From: Propionibacteriaceae bacterium
Lineage (GTDB): Bacteria; Actinomycetota; Actinomycetes; Propionibacteriales; Propionibacteriaceae
Assembly: GCA_009782915.1 (NCBI GenBank)
Contig: WRIC01000005.1
Span: forward strand, 40,898 to 104,897
DNA length: 64,000 bases
Direction of reading: 5' to 3'
The notes below the pieces were generated by a model. The model made no database searches. It was given only the letters and a program-made list of their open reading frames with translations, and was not told the DNA's origin. The first letter of the stretch is position 1. The number at the start of each line of letters is the position of its first letter. Positions 17,221 through 26,039 of the stretch are shown here, piece by piece. A program made the translations under genes and the position numbers.

Positions 17221-18384
17221 CTAGGTGGTGGGGAGTTTCTCTGCAATCAATGACGTCAATCGGTCGACATTGCCTGTCCGGTGCTCAATCTCAGAGTCGA
17301 TGAACGATTCGATGGCACTGAGGTCGTACTGGTTAGCTTCGATCCCAGCCACCACCTCACTGGCCTCGGTGAAGCGCGGGCCGGGAAAGTCCCTGGGATG
17401 GGTGTAGAATCCACGATCTGTTTCATAGACCTCGGAGTCGAATTGATAGAAGAAGACTGGTTTGCCGAGAAGATACATCTCATAAGCCACGGCAGAGTAG
17501 TCGGTGATCATAGCGTCACACACCGAAAGGATCTCCAAGGTTGAGAAGTCACCGATGACCACAGTACGGGGATCCGGGTCGGCCAACGGGGTCAGTGGAT
17601 GAACCTGGACAATGAGATTGTATAACTCGTAGTTCACTTCGTTTGCCAAGGCTCGTACCTGGTCATCGAGAGACCCTGTGCGGCGAAAAGTTGGGGCAAA
17701 GATAATGTTCTTCTTGCCCACCAACTGCGGATGAGCCAGCTCAACACGCCCACGAATCTCCCCCATTGTTGTCGAATCACTCAGCACATCCGTACGTGGC
17801 AAAGAAGCCACTATTAACTTCTCAGGGTCGATATTGAAAGCCTCGGCATAGTACTCGACATTGCGCTCACTGCTGGCGATGACCAGGTCATAATTCTCAT
17901 GTTGATGCATCAACTGAGCTAGGGTGCGAGGGTCCAAGGAGCTTCGGCCGGTGTTTCCTTCAGCAACATCCAAAGCGCTGTATCCAAATTTTTTGAAAGC
18001 CCCCAGCCCATGCCAAAGTTGGATGATGAACAGCTCTGGTTGATGGCGCAGGATACCCACCGCGATGGAATAGGAATCGAGGACGGCAACCCTGCTGGTC
18101 GCCAAATGATAGACCTGACGGACAAAATGAGGGAGATAACCCACCATGGCCCACGGCCCATGTCCGAGAGTTCGACACAGAACCACCAGGGATGTTTCGG
18201 GTGTTTTCTGTTGCAAGGAGTCGATGAGCAACTGGAAATCGAGTGGAACCTGATCAGATTGGCGAGAGATAAAGACGACCTTGCGGCGTGTGGGGAACAG
18301 CTTCATCAACCCATGGAGTCCGCGAGCGAAACCCTTCGCACATGATAGTGCCACCACAATCAACGAGCGCTTCAGCCGGGTCAT
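17221..18384 (-). CDS. CDP-glycerol/ribitol glycerophosphotransferase family protein (copy 1)
   Basis: 387 aa, TagB/TagF-like GT-B fold enzyme that transfers polyol phosphate from a CDP donor to a lipid-linked chain on the inner membrane face. The two diagnostic blocks are present: QLWHGLGAFKKFGYS and ITDYSAVAYEMYLLGKPVFF. The N-terminal basic region (MTRLKRSLIVV) probably associates with the membrane. Its ATG overlaps the stop of the upstream paralogue by 4 nt, so translation is coupled. It is the last gene of a tarI-SDR-polymerase-polymerase operon. Whether it primes or polymerises cannot be told from sequence. Confidence 0.85.
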   Translation of the reverse strand: MTRLKRSLIVVALSCAKGFARGLHGLMKLFPTRRKVVFISRQSDQVPLDFQLLIDSLQQKTPETSLVVLCRTLGHGPWAMVGYLPHFVRQVYHLATSRVAVLDSYSIAVGILRHQPELFIIQLWHGLGAFKKFGYSALDVAEGNTGRSSLDPRTLAQLMHQHENYDLVIASSERNVEYYAEAFNIDPEKLIVASLPRTDVLSDSTTMGEIRGRVELAHPQLVGKKNIIFAPTFRRTGSLDDQVRALANEVNYELYNLIVQVHPLTPLADPDPRTVVIGDFSTLEILSVCDAMITDYSAVAYEMYLLGKPVFFYQFDSEVYETDRGFYTHPRDFPGPRFTEASEVVAGIEANQYDLSAIESFIDSEIEHRTGNVDRLTSLIAEKLPTT

Positions 18385-19568
18385 GATCCCTCACCTTCCC
18401 GCTGTGACACACTGGGGGAGAACACTGTTTCGATGAATCTCTGGGTTGCTCGGCCATCGCAGCTGTTGAGGAAGAGTTCGCAAAATTCACTCCAGCGCGG
18501 CTCATCGATGTCCACACCAGGAATCAAGGCCACAAGCGAATCCAGGTCGTGAACCACCGGACCATAGACGTACTGATCAAAGGGATAATAGAAACCACGA
18601 GCGCCGTCATAGACCTCGAAATCTGGGGTATAGAACACCACCGGGTTCTTCAACAGGGCATTGTCGAAGATCGCCGAGGAGTAGTCGGTGATGAGAAGAT
18701 CACTAACCAAAAGAAGATGGTTGAACTCCTCAAAGCTGGACAGGTCAAGGATCTTGTCCGCGTACTGCGGGGGAATCTCCCAGGACTCTGCGACCAGTGG
18801 ATGATTCTTGATGATGAAGAGATCCCCCTCACCCAGTGTCTGCCCGATGCGGTCAAGATCCAGAAACTCTAAGGGATAACCGACACGGTTATTCACCCCA
18901 GTACGGTAGGTGGGGGCGAAGAGAATGATGCGGTGGTCTCGAAGCTGAGGGAACTGGGCAAACAACCGATCGCGGGCAAGGTCCTGGGCATCACCATCAA
19001 AGAAGAAATCTGAGCGTGGCACTCCAGTGGCATGGATTTTCTCCAGGGGAATCCCAAAACCCTCGGCAAAATGTGGTCTCATGGCCTCAGAGCTGACGAT
19101 CACATCAGTGTAGTTGCGGTGGGTGAGAGAGGTACGTGCCGGTGCACCGAAACCCTGTCCCACCCGAGAAAACCCCATCTTTTTCATCGCCCCCATCCCA
19201 TGCCAGACCTGAACAAGGCGTACCCCCAAGCGGAGCTTGATGGCATGAAGGAGATGGGAGAAGTCATCAAGCAGGATGTATTGTGCCTGAGCCACAGCCA
19301 CCACCAGGCGGACGCGGTCGATGATTCTCTTCCCCCGCGACTGGTCACTCGCCGGGAAGAACTCCATGATCGAATAGTCGGTCTCGGGTAAGGCTTGGCG
19401 AATCCAGCGAAGGTTCTCCCCCAAATGATCCCCATGACGCGAAACAAAAACCACGCGGTTGGGTTTCACTGGTTTCACCCGGCACACCACTGAATAGATC
19501 AGAAGATAGCCGATCCACCTCAGGCGCTGAACAAGCGGGACAAGCCGGTCAGGAATCAGTTCTTTCAT
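18381..19568 (-). CDS. CDP-glycerol/ribitol glycerophosphotransferase family protein (copy 2)
   Basis: 395 aa paralogue of the neighbour, with LVQVWHGMGAMKKMGFS and LITDYSSAIFDNALLKNPVVFYTPD. It is likely membrane-associated through its N-terminal hydrophobic stretch (IGYLLIYSVVCRV). It starts 2 nt after the SDR stop and overlaps copy 1 by 4 nt. Two non-identical enzymes in sequence suggest a primase/polymerase division, as in TagB/TagF or TarB/TarF/TarL systems; that is inference. Confidence 0.85.
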   Translation of the reverse strand: MKELIPDRLVPLVQRLRWIGYLLIYSVVCRVKPVKPNRVVFVSRHGDHLGENLRWIRQALPETDYSIMEFFPASDQSRGKRIIDRVRLVVAVAQAQYILLDDFSHLLHAIKLRLGVRLVQVWHGMGAMKKMGFSRVGQGFGAPARTSLTHRNYTDVIVSSEAMRPHFAEGFGIPLEKIHATGVPRSDFFFDGDAQDLARDRLFAQFPQLRDHRIILFAPTYRTGVNNRVGYPLEFLDLDRIGQTLGEGDLFIIKNHPLVAESWEIPPQYADKILDLSSFEEFNHLLLVSDLLITDYSSAIFDNALLKNPVVFYTPDFEVYDGARGFYYPFDQYVYGPVVHDLDSLVALIPGVDIDEPRWSEFCELFLNSCDGRATQRFIETVFSPSVSQREGEGS

Positions 19569-19570
19569 CT

Positions 19571-20635
19571 TCAGCCTCGCGGGGCCATCGCTTGAAGAAC
19601 ATCGAGGGTACGCTCCACACCAACCCGCAGGTCATAGAGTGGTTCCCAACCCAGCTGCGCGAGTTTGCTGCCCTCCAAGGCAGCCACAGTGGCGGCAGAA
19701 AACCCCTGTTTCTCTGTGTCGCTGGGAAGCTCAGACACCACCTGGCGATTGACACTGGATGCAACCATCACAGCCAAATCCTTCAGCAGGATATCTCCCG
19801 ACGGGTGGGCGATGTTGTAGGCCTGCCCTGCCTCACCCAGCAGCACACAGGTCAAGAGACCACCAACCACATCAGCGACATGTTGATAGGAGAAGAATTG
19901 GTTGCCCTCAGACTTGAGTACGATGTCTTGGCCCGCCACAGCCTTGAGCAGAAATTGGCTCAGAGCCTTCGAATCATCGGGTTTCATGGTTGGGCCATAG
20001 ACCCGCGGAAGCCTGGGGATGATCACTTCGAGGCCATGATGGATGGCGTAGGCCTGGCACAGCGCTTCACCTGTTCTCTTTGATTCAGGGTATCCCGCCC
20101 GAACAGTGTTGCAGTCAATGTATCCCATGTCTTTCTCAGTGAACCTCTGGGTTCCACCACGATTGTCTCCATAGATTTCCACAGTGGACAGGAAAGCAAA
20201 ACGGCGAGCCCCAGCGCGTACTGCAAGGTCAAGCATGGCGGTGGTTCCTTGAACGTTCGTGACAATCGTGCCAATCGGATCAGTAGCGTAAGCAACCGGA
20301 TGGGTGTTGGAGGCGGCGTGAAACACAAAGTCGGCTTCAGCAAGGCGGAGAGGGCCTGCACCCAGGTCGTGAACGAGAATCTGGAGGTTCTTGTCCCCCA
20401 GGTACGGCGCAAAGCGGGTTTCCAGTCGACACTTGTCACGAGCCACAGCAATGACCCGGCAATTCATGGCATGGGTTCGATTGCGCCACATCACAACATC
20501 AACCAGGAAACTCCCGATCATTCCCGAGGCGCCACTGAGAACGATCGTGGCATCCTTCAACTGATCCCAGGGCAGGTCGAGGCCACCAACCGCAGCGAGG
20601 TCGCCGAGATAGGTGGGATGATCGAGCAAGTCCAT
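19571..20635 (-). CDS. NAD-dependent epimerase/dehydratase (extended SDR)
   Basis: 354 aa. The Rossmann motif is SGASGMIGSF (about residues 34-43) and the active-site pair is YxxxK in YPESKRTGE, with STVEIYGDN before it. This is the sugar-nucleotide epimerase/decarboxylase/dehydratase pattern, and the C-terminal half binds the substrate. It overlaps the cytidylyltransferase gene by 1 nt (TGATG), so the two act together. In Haemophilus-type systems a TarI domain is fused to a ribulose-5-phosphate reductase SDR; here the SDR is of the extended class, so a different CDP- or NDP-sugar step is also possible. Confidence 0.8.
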   Translation of the reverse strand: MDLLDHPTYLGDLAAVGGLDLPWDQLKDATIVLSGASGMIGSFLVDVVMWRNRTHAMNCRVIAVARDKCRLETRFAPYLGDKNLQILVHDLGAGPLRLAEADFVFHAASNTHPVAYATDPIGTIVTNVQGTTAMLDLAVRAGARRFAFLSTVEIYGDNRGGTQRFTEKDMGYIDCNTVRAGYPESKRTGEALCQAYAIHHGLEVIIPRLPRVYGPTMKPDDSKALSQFLLKAVAGQDIVLKSEGNQFFSYQHVADVVGGLLTCVLLGEAGQAYNIAHPSGDILLKDLAVMVASSVNRQVVSELPSDTEKQGFSAATVAALEGSKLAQLGWEPLYDLRVGVERTLDVLQAMAPRG

Positions 20636-21384
20636 CAGGTCTCCTCACCGCTGATGGGCAAAGTTTTGGGAAGAGTTCTGCCCACCACATAGGCGTGGAA
20701 GAGAGCCAAGTCATCTGGTGTAGTCAACTTGATGTTTCTATCGGAGCCCGCTGCAAAATACAGCCGTACCCCCAAATCCACCATCATGGTGTTCGCATAC
20801 GAGGAACCGCCGATGCCCACACCTGTTTCGAAAGCCTCCCGATACTTCGTGGAGAGCAGATCGTAGCGATAGGCCTGCGGTGTTGAGACCCGTCGCAGGG
20901 TTTCACGAGGAACATATTCGATGGTGGAGGTTTCGTCTTGTGGGTCAATGCGGAAAATTTGTTCATTGTACGGCAGGGAGGTGACGGCGTTCCCGTGGCG
21001 GTGGCACACAGCAAGCACATCGGAAACCACTGCTGGATCAACCAGGGGGCGTATCCCATCATGAATGATCACCACATCATCATCGGCGCAGGTTCCCTCA
21101 AGTTGCTGAACACCGAGGTAGATGGATTCTTGTGCGGATTCCCCACCCGAGATAATCCAATCCAGCTTGGTGACACTAAACCGATCAGCATAGTCCTGCA
21201 GGATCTCATGCCACCCATCAATGCACACCACCCCAATGGAGGAAACACTGGGATGTTCTTGAAAAGCCTCAAGGGTATACAGGAGAACCGGTTTGTCTTC
21301 AACCAGGTGAAACTGCTTCGGCACTTCGAGACCCATGCGCGTACCCGAACCACCTGCGATGATAATTGCTGTTGTTGACACCAT
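20635..21384 (-). CDS. IspD/TarI-family cytidylyltransferase
   Basis: 249 aa. Transfers CMP from CTP to a polyol phosphate. The nucleotide-binding loop is AGGSGTRMG followed by PKQF; the IIHDGIRPLV segment and the VSTPQAYRYDLL block match the family. By neighbourhood (SDR and CDP-polyol transferases) it most likely makes CDP-ribitol or CDP-glycerol for a teichoic-type polymer, not the MEP-pathway intermediate, although IspD cannot be excluded from motifs alone. Start: an AGAGG lies very close, so ATG 21384 or the in-frame GTG 21381 are both possible. Confidence 0.82.
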   Translation of the reverse strand: MVSTTAIIIAGGSGTRMGLEVPKQFHLVEDKPVLLYTLEAFQEHPSVSSIGVVCIDGWHEILQDYADRFSVTKLDWIISGGESAQESIYLGVQQLEGTCADDDVVIIHDGIRPLVDPAVVSDVLAVCHRHGNAVTSLPYNEQIFRIDPQDETSTIEYVPRETLRRVSTPQAYRYDLLSTKYREAFETGVGIGGSSYANTMMVDLGVRLYFAAGSDRNIKLTTPDDLALFHAYVVGRTLPKTLPISGEET

Positions 21385-21506
21385 CACCTCTTTTCAACCG
21401 TGACCCTACCCACCCAGACTACCAGCGCCAACAACGTACGGGAGTGATCAAGGAGCTGTCCTACTCTGTTGGGTATGATAGAAAAGCAATGTGAGAGGGG
21501 AATGTT

Positions 21507-22199
21507 GTGTCTGACATTGTTGTGGATCAGGCTCTTGTGCGTGGTGCTTCAGTGGGGATGTTGAGCGCTGTGCCGGATGGGTATTCGATGACTGCTTTTC
21601 ATAGCATGAACAACGGTGCGAAACCTCGCTCATCGAATATGGGGAGTTTCTCGACGAGTTTTCTGCGAGCTGCTGCAACCGGTCTCACTGCGATTGCCAT
21701 GCACCATGAAAACAGCTCTGATGAGGCCATAGTTGAAAAAGCAAAATCAGGTCTGACTCCAGAAGAACAACAACGATCCCTCGACTATATTGCGCTCATC
21801 TTGGCTCAAGCCCAGGAGCCGTACAAGCGACTCTATCTCAACGCTGTTGACAATGTGAGCTTCAAGCACAAAACATCGGACACATTCCCTGGAACGAACC
21901 ATGACAACGAATTTTTCAACTATACAAATGTGGATTTCTACTCAGACTACGCTGATCCCAATGGTCCTTTCTACACCTTGTTCCATGAAATGGGGCATGC
22001 CATTGATGATTTCGCTAAACCTCTAGGAACAGTCACCGACACGTACACCGTAGATGGGAAAACCATTAGTAGCGCCCTCGGTGGGGACGTTCGTGCTCAC
22101 CTGGAAAGCACGATCCCCAGCCACTCGGATCAGGAACAAGTAGAGCAAATTTTTCCCCATGCAACACAGGTAGCCAACAGATTGGCGAAACACATATGA
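21507..22199 (+). CDS. Putative zincin-domain secreted effector
   Basis: 230 aa. The central feature is FHEMGHAIDDF: the HExxH zinc-protease motif at residues 160-164 inside a C-terminal half typical of zincin domains in polymorphic toxins. The N-terminal ~100 residues are small-residue-rich and helical, without a classical signal peptide, and vaguely resemble ESX/WXG100-type leaders. The GTG start follows GAGGGG, and a TATGAT box lies at 21474-21479. The stop overlaps the next gene by 4 nt (ATGA). It sits alone on the plus strand inside a minus-strand glycopolymer locus, which suggests insertion. Toxin activity is inference. Confidence 0.55.
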   Translation: MSDIVVDQALVRGASVGMLSAVPDGYSMTAFHSMNNGAKPRSSNMGSFSTSFLRAAATGLTAIAMHHENSSDEAIVEKAKSGLTPEEQQRSLDYIALILAQAQEPYKRLYLNAVDNVSFKHKTSDTFPGTNHDNEFFNYTNVDFYSDYADPNGPFYTLFHEMGHAIDDFAKPLGTVTDTYTVDGKTISSALGGDVRAHLESTIPSHSDQEQVEQIFPHATQVANRLAKHI

Positions 22200-22969
22200 C
22201 CGAGCAAACACCCAAGAAACGCCCACGATGGACCATCGGAATCACAGTAGTAGCACTCATCATGGCAGCCACAGTGATACGGATAACAACCCTGCCGGGC
22301 TGTTGGGACGGTTGGCCCAAGGGAGACCCCGCACCCTACGACCCCACCGTTGTGCCCAACTTCGTACAACAATGCGAGCTAGAACCAGCTGATACCTACA
22401 TGATTAACCTCGTTCAATTCCTCCAAGAAAAACAGCCAACAAGAAAGAACCCAACCCAAATCCATCACATGCTCGAGAGATGGAGGGAAAAACATGGAGC
22501 TGCTACCACGTTCATGACCCATAACCCTTCCCTAATCCAGGCACCAACCTCGTATGGGAACCTTCACCATCTCAATTTCGGTGTCAACCTGGACCTCTCT
22601 GACGACGAAAGCCAACAAGGAGAGGTGTACATTGATTTTCACACTAAAACAATGCTCATCGGTACGAAAGATCGAGGTCTCCTATACTCGGCAAATGACG
22701 CCCCCACTCGCCCAGTTTCCACAGAAACGCTCCATGAACTCGACCAACTCCTCAGCCAATGGCTCCCCACATGGTCACACACCGATTACCGCCAACCCCC
22801 CAGCGATTGGCCAGAACCTCCCATCGATTATTGGATTCTTTCAGTATGCTTCGATGACCACACGATATACAGGCTCTACCCAAAGAGTAGGAGCAACACC
22901 CCCGAAGGATTCCTTGACTTCGTCCACGCATTCCAAATTATACTTGATATTGATTTTCTCAATGCTTGA
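22196..22969 (+). CDS. Membrane-anchored protein, possible immunity partner of the zincin
   Basis: 257 aa. One N-terminal membrane segment (about residues 13-31, GITVVALIMAATVI) is followed by an extracytoplasmic region with four or five cysteines and a mixed alpha/beta composition. I know no family for it. The 4-nt ATGA overlap with the zincin gene means coupled translation, as is common for effector-immunity pairs, and the predicted outward topology would let it meet a secreted effector. It could instead be a lipoprotein-like accessory factor. It ends 68 nt before the convergent phosphotransferase gene. Confidence 0.5.
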   Translation: MTEQTPKKRPRWTIGITVVALIMAATVIRITTLPGCWDGWPKGDPAPYDPTVVPNFVQQCELEPADTYMINLVQFLQEKQPTRKNPTQIHHMLERWREKHGAATTFMTHNPSLIQAPTSYGNLHHLNFGVNLDLSDDESQQGEVYIDFHTKTMLIGTKDRGLLYSANDAPTRPVSTETLHELDQLLSQWLPTWSHTDYRQPPSDWPEPPIDYWILSVCFDDHTIYRLYPKSRSNTPEGFLDFVHAFQIILDIDFLNA

Positions 22970-23036
22970 AGGTGCTGGACGACTCCAGCCAAGGATCGAA
23001 AGCATCGAGGCCCGAACGAGAAGTACAATCCCTCTG

Positions 23037-24188
23037 CTACGAGGTGCCGCCCTGCTCTCCGAGGAAGTGATCGAGGATTCTCTTTGATGCTCCTTCTAGG
23101 TGGTCGAAGAATCGATCAGCAAAGGTTCTGATGCGCTTGGCATCGCCATTGCCTTGTTGGAGAGTTGCAACAAGTTCCGCTGTGGTTGATACCACCGGGC
23201 CAGGTACGAAGGTTTCGTACGGCTCATAGAATCCTCGCTCACTTTCGTAGGACTCAAGGTCGTAGGCGAAGAAGAACATGGGGCGGCCAAGCAGGCTATA
23301 GTCGAAAATCACCGAGGAATAGTCGGTGATCAACCGATCAGCGAGAATCAGCAACTCGTGGATATCCTCGTGACTCAGATCGAGAACAAAATCCTGGAGG
23401 TCGGTCGGGACCTCCCAGGATTGACTCACGGCGGGGTGAAGTTTAACCACCAGCTGGAAATCCTGGCCCAATTGTTCCTTCATCATCGATAAATCCAGTT
23501 CGCACGTGAACTGGGTTCGCTGACTAGGTCCACCGCGAAACGTGGGTGCATACAGGAGAATCTGTTTCCCCGCCAAGGACGGATATTTCTGGAGAAGCTC
23601 GCCGCGTACCCTCTGGCAATGATCCGCGTCGGACAAGACATCTGTGGCGGGCACACCCAAGGGAAGAACCGCTTCCACTGGTACGCCGAAAGCCTCCGCA
23701 TAATGGTGGCGCACCTGTGAGGAGCTCGCGATCACTGCGGTGTAGGAGCTGTGATTGGATCTCTCCCATCGCTTCGAATTTGAATCAGAGGACCCCAGGG
23801 CCGACAATCCAAATTTCTTGAAGGCACCCGCAGCATGCCACACCTGGACGATCTGGGAATTCTTCCGCGGTTTGAGTCCACGCAGGGTATAGGTATAGTC
23901 GTCGAGGAAAACCACCTGGGCTCGCGCGCAGTCATGATAGATCCTCACCGTACCCATGAACCCTCGCAATGGATCCTTGGTGTGGGCGATCACAGTCCAC
24001 CTGGGATAGGTCTGTGCCTGGGCATGCAACAGCTTCAAGGAACCAAGGAGTTCCTGGGAACGATAGGAGAGGAAAACCACAGTCTTGGTCGGTGGCAAAA
24101 GCTTGAAGAACCCGAAGAGGAGTTGTCGAGGCAGGAAAGTCAGGTTGCGCCGAATCGATGTCAACACTGTTCCCGGTGAACTACCCAC
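23037..24188 (-). CDS. CDP-glycerol/ribitol glycerophosphotransferase family protein (copy 3)
   Basis: 383 aa. Carries the family blocks QVWHAAGAFKKFGLSALG and LITDYSSVIFDYSLLGRP. A basic/hydrophobic N-terminus (about residues 14-35) suggests membrane association. The GTG start at 24188 lies inside the end of the GT2 gene (8-nt overlap). It belongs to the tagG-tagH-GT2-transferase operon, separate from the tarI operon, and faces the immunity-like gene. Substrate polyol (glycerol or ribitol) unknown. Confidence 0.85.
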   Translation of the reverse strand: MGSSPGTVLTSIRRNLTFLPRQLLFGFFKLLPPTKTVVFLSYRSQELLGSLKLLHAQAQTYPRWTVIAHTKDPLRGFMGTVRIYHDCARAQVVFLDDYTYTLRGLKPRKNSQIVQVWHAAGAFKKFGLSALGSSDSNSKRWERSNHSSYTAVIASSSQVRHHYAEAFGVPVEAVLPLGVPATDVLSDADHCQRVRGELLQKYPSLAGKQILLYAPTFRGGPSQRTQFTCELDLSMMKEQLGQDFQLVVKLHPAVSQSWEVPTDLQDFVLDLSHEDIHELLILADRLITDYSSVIFDYSLLGRPMFFFAYDLESYESERGFYEPYETFVPGPVVSTTAELVATLQQGNGDAKRIRTFADRFFDHLEGASKRILDHFLGEQGGTS

Positions 24189-25260
24189 GACTCCCCCTTC
24201 GATTCAGGTGACGTAACCCGGAGCCGAGGAAGTGAAGGTAGCCGGCCGGTGTCGCAAGGGCCTTGGCTACGCTCTTAAGACGGCGTGCTTCTTCTTGGGC
24301 GCCGGGAAGAATCTGTGCCCTATGACGGGTGACCCCCAACCAAACCCGCAAACCCGGATCGAAATCTCGGGCGAAATCCTGGGCATCGAATTGGTTCAGC
24401 CATATGCTCAGCGATTCCATGGCGCGGGACTGCACCTCACCATCACCCGACTTGATGCCCGCGCGTACCCTCGGCCAGATGTCGAAGGCCACCACCCGAG
24501 ATAGGTAGTAGCGAAAAAGGGTCGGATCGGTGAGAATACCTCGGGCAATCTCCACCATCTCATAGAGGTCCGCTAGGGCTGGAAGCGGGTCACTGATGGC
24601 TTTCTGGGTGAGAGATTCCCCCTGAGATTCGCGTACGCGATAGTGGTAGACAACCCCGTCAATGGTGACAATCTTCCTAGCCCTCACCAAGGCTTGGAGT
24701 ACGAAAGGTTGATCCTCCCCCAAGCGGATGTGTTCAGGGAAGGTGATCCCTCGCAGAAGGTCACGGGAACAAAGCTTGGCAGCCGGGCCAAGGGCAAGCA
24801 TCAACTCTGGGTGGGTGGTGAGGGTTTTCACACCAGGGCGAGTGACCCCATAATTGGTGTAGAGCGGAACAGGCCACTGTTTGGTGCCATCGAACCTCAA
24901 CGTGGTGCCAGTCACCAACTCGGCCTGTTGAGTTTCAGCAGCCTCAACCATGAGCTCCAAACCATCAGCGGGCAGAAGATCATCGGAATCAAGGAAGCAC
25001 ACGTACCTTCCCTTGGTCAGATTCAGCCCAAAGTTACGCGAAGCCGAGGGCCCATGGTTGGTTCGTTTCTGTAGGCGAAAACGCTGATCATCCCCGATGA
25101 CCTCGGTTGCCCGCGCCACAGTGCCATCAGCTGACCCATCATCCACCAGAATGAACTCTAGGTCGCTGAGGGTTTGTGAGCGCAAGGATTGAATAGTCTG
25201 CCCAATGTAGTCCTCCACCTGAAACATGGGGACGATCACAGACACCATGGGTGAACTCAT
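24181..25260 (-). CDS. Family 2 glycosyltransferase
   Basis: 359 aa, GT-A fold. The N-terminal domain has MVSVIVPMFQVEDYI, the nucleotide-sugar site LVDDGSADGT and the DxD-type metal motif CFLDSDD. The C-terminal third is helical and lacks membrane segments, so it is probably peripheral to the membrane. Placed between the exporter ATPase and a CDP-polyol transferase, it likely adds a sugar to the linkage unit or decorates the polymer; donor and acceptor cannot be predicted. Confidence 0.88.
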   Translation of the reverse strand: MSSPMVSVIVPMFQVEDYIGQTIQSLRSQTLSDLEFILVDDGSADGTVARATEVIGDDQRFRLQKRTNHGPSASRNFGLNLTKGRYVCFLDSDDLLPADGLELMVEAAETQQAELVTGTTLRFDGTKQWPVPLYTNYGVTRPGVKTLTTHPELMLALGPAAKLCSRDLLRGITFPEHIRLGEDQPFVLQALVRARKIVTIDGVVYHYRVRESQGESLTQKAISDPLPALADLYEMVEIARGILTDPTLFRYYLSRVVAFDIWPRVRAGIKSGDGEVQSRAMESLSIWLNQFDAQDFARDFDPGLRVWLGVTRHRAQILPGAQEEARRLKSVAKALATPAGYLHFLGSGLRHLNRRGSRG

Positions 25261-25268
25261 CGGACCGC

Positions 25269-26039
25269 TCAGTTCGTACTGTTGGTGTAGAACTCGATAC
25301 CCTCAGCAATAGGGCCATCGAAGAGGAGTTTGCCGTGGTCAATCACGATCGCTCTCTTACAGAATTGCTCGGCCGCGTGCATCGAGTGAGTAACGAAAAG
25401 CAAGGTGACGTTGTCGCCCTCGATGATCTCCTTCATGCGTGCCAGACTCTTCTCCGAAAAACGGCGATCACCGACAGCAAGAACCTCATCGAGGATCAGG
25501 ATCTCCGGTCGCAGCGCGGAGGCGAAAGCGAAACCAAGTCGGGCCCTCATCCCCGAAGAATAGGTACGCATGGGTTGGTCGATGTATTGCCCGATGTTGG
25601 CAAAATCGGTGATCTCAGGAAGAAGGTCAATGATTTCTTGGGTGTTGAGCCCCCACAGCAGACCACGCAACATCAGGTTTTCTCGACCTGTTAATTGCGG
25701 ATCGAAACCAGCGGACAGATCAAGCAGGGCAGAGATACGTCCATTGACTTCCACTGTCCCTGAGGTGGGGTAGGTCACCCCTGTGGTGATTTTCAGGGCA
25801 GTAGATTTCCCTGCACCATTGGAACCCAAGAAAGCTACGGACTCACCACGGTTGATGGTGAAGCTGAGGCCACTGTTGGCATGAACCTTCTCGTACTTGG
25901 TTTTCGGCCAGATCGCCGACAGCAGGCGTACCCGATCATTTTTATAAAGCCGATAGGTTTTGGTGACATCAGAAAATCTCACCGCGATAGGGTTATCCCC
26001 ATCGTTGGTTTGGATAACTGTGGCTCCTCTAGAGGACAT
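25269..26039 (-). CDS. tagH: Teichoic-acid-type ABC exporter ATP-binding protein
   Basis: 256 aa. Walker A is GSNGAGKST, the ABC signature is YSSGMRARLGF and Walker B is ILILDEVLAVGD, with the H-loop THS. The N-terminal FSDVTKTYRLYKNDRVRLL and the lack of a long C-terminal carbohydrate-binding domain match short TagH/RfbE-like ATPases that power export of lipid-linked polymers. It overlaps the permease gene by 11 nt. Confidence 0.88.
   Translation of the reverse strand: MSSRGATVIQTNDGDNPIAVRFSDVTKTYRLYKNDRVRLLSAIWPKTKYEKVHANSGLSFTINRGESVAFLGSNGAGKSTALKITTGVTYPTSGTVEVNGRISALLDLSAGFDPQLTGRENLMLRGLLWGLNTQEIIDLLPEITDFANIGQYIDQPMRTYSSGMRARLGFAFASALRPEILILDEVLAVGDRRFSEKSLARMKEIIEGDNVTLLFVTHSMHAAEQFCKRAIVIDHGKLLFDGPIAEGIEFYTNSTN

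Noticed and set aside
20635..21384. ispD of the MEP pathway
   Set aside because: Although ispH is in the window, the operon context (SDR, CDP-polyol transferases, TagGH nearby) fits a TarI-type role; not fully excluded.
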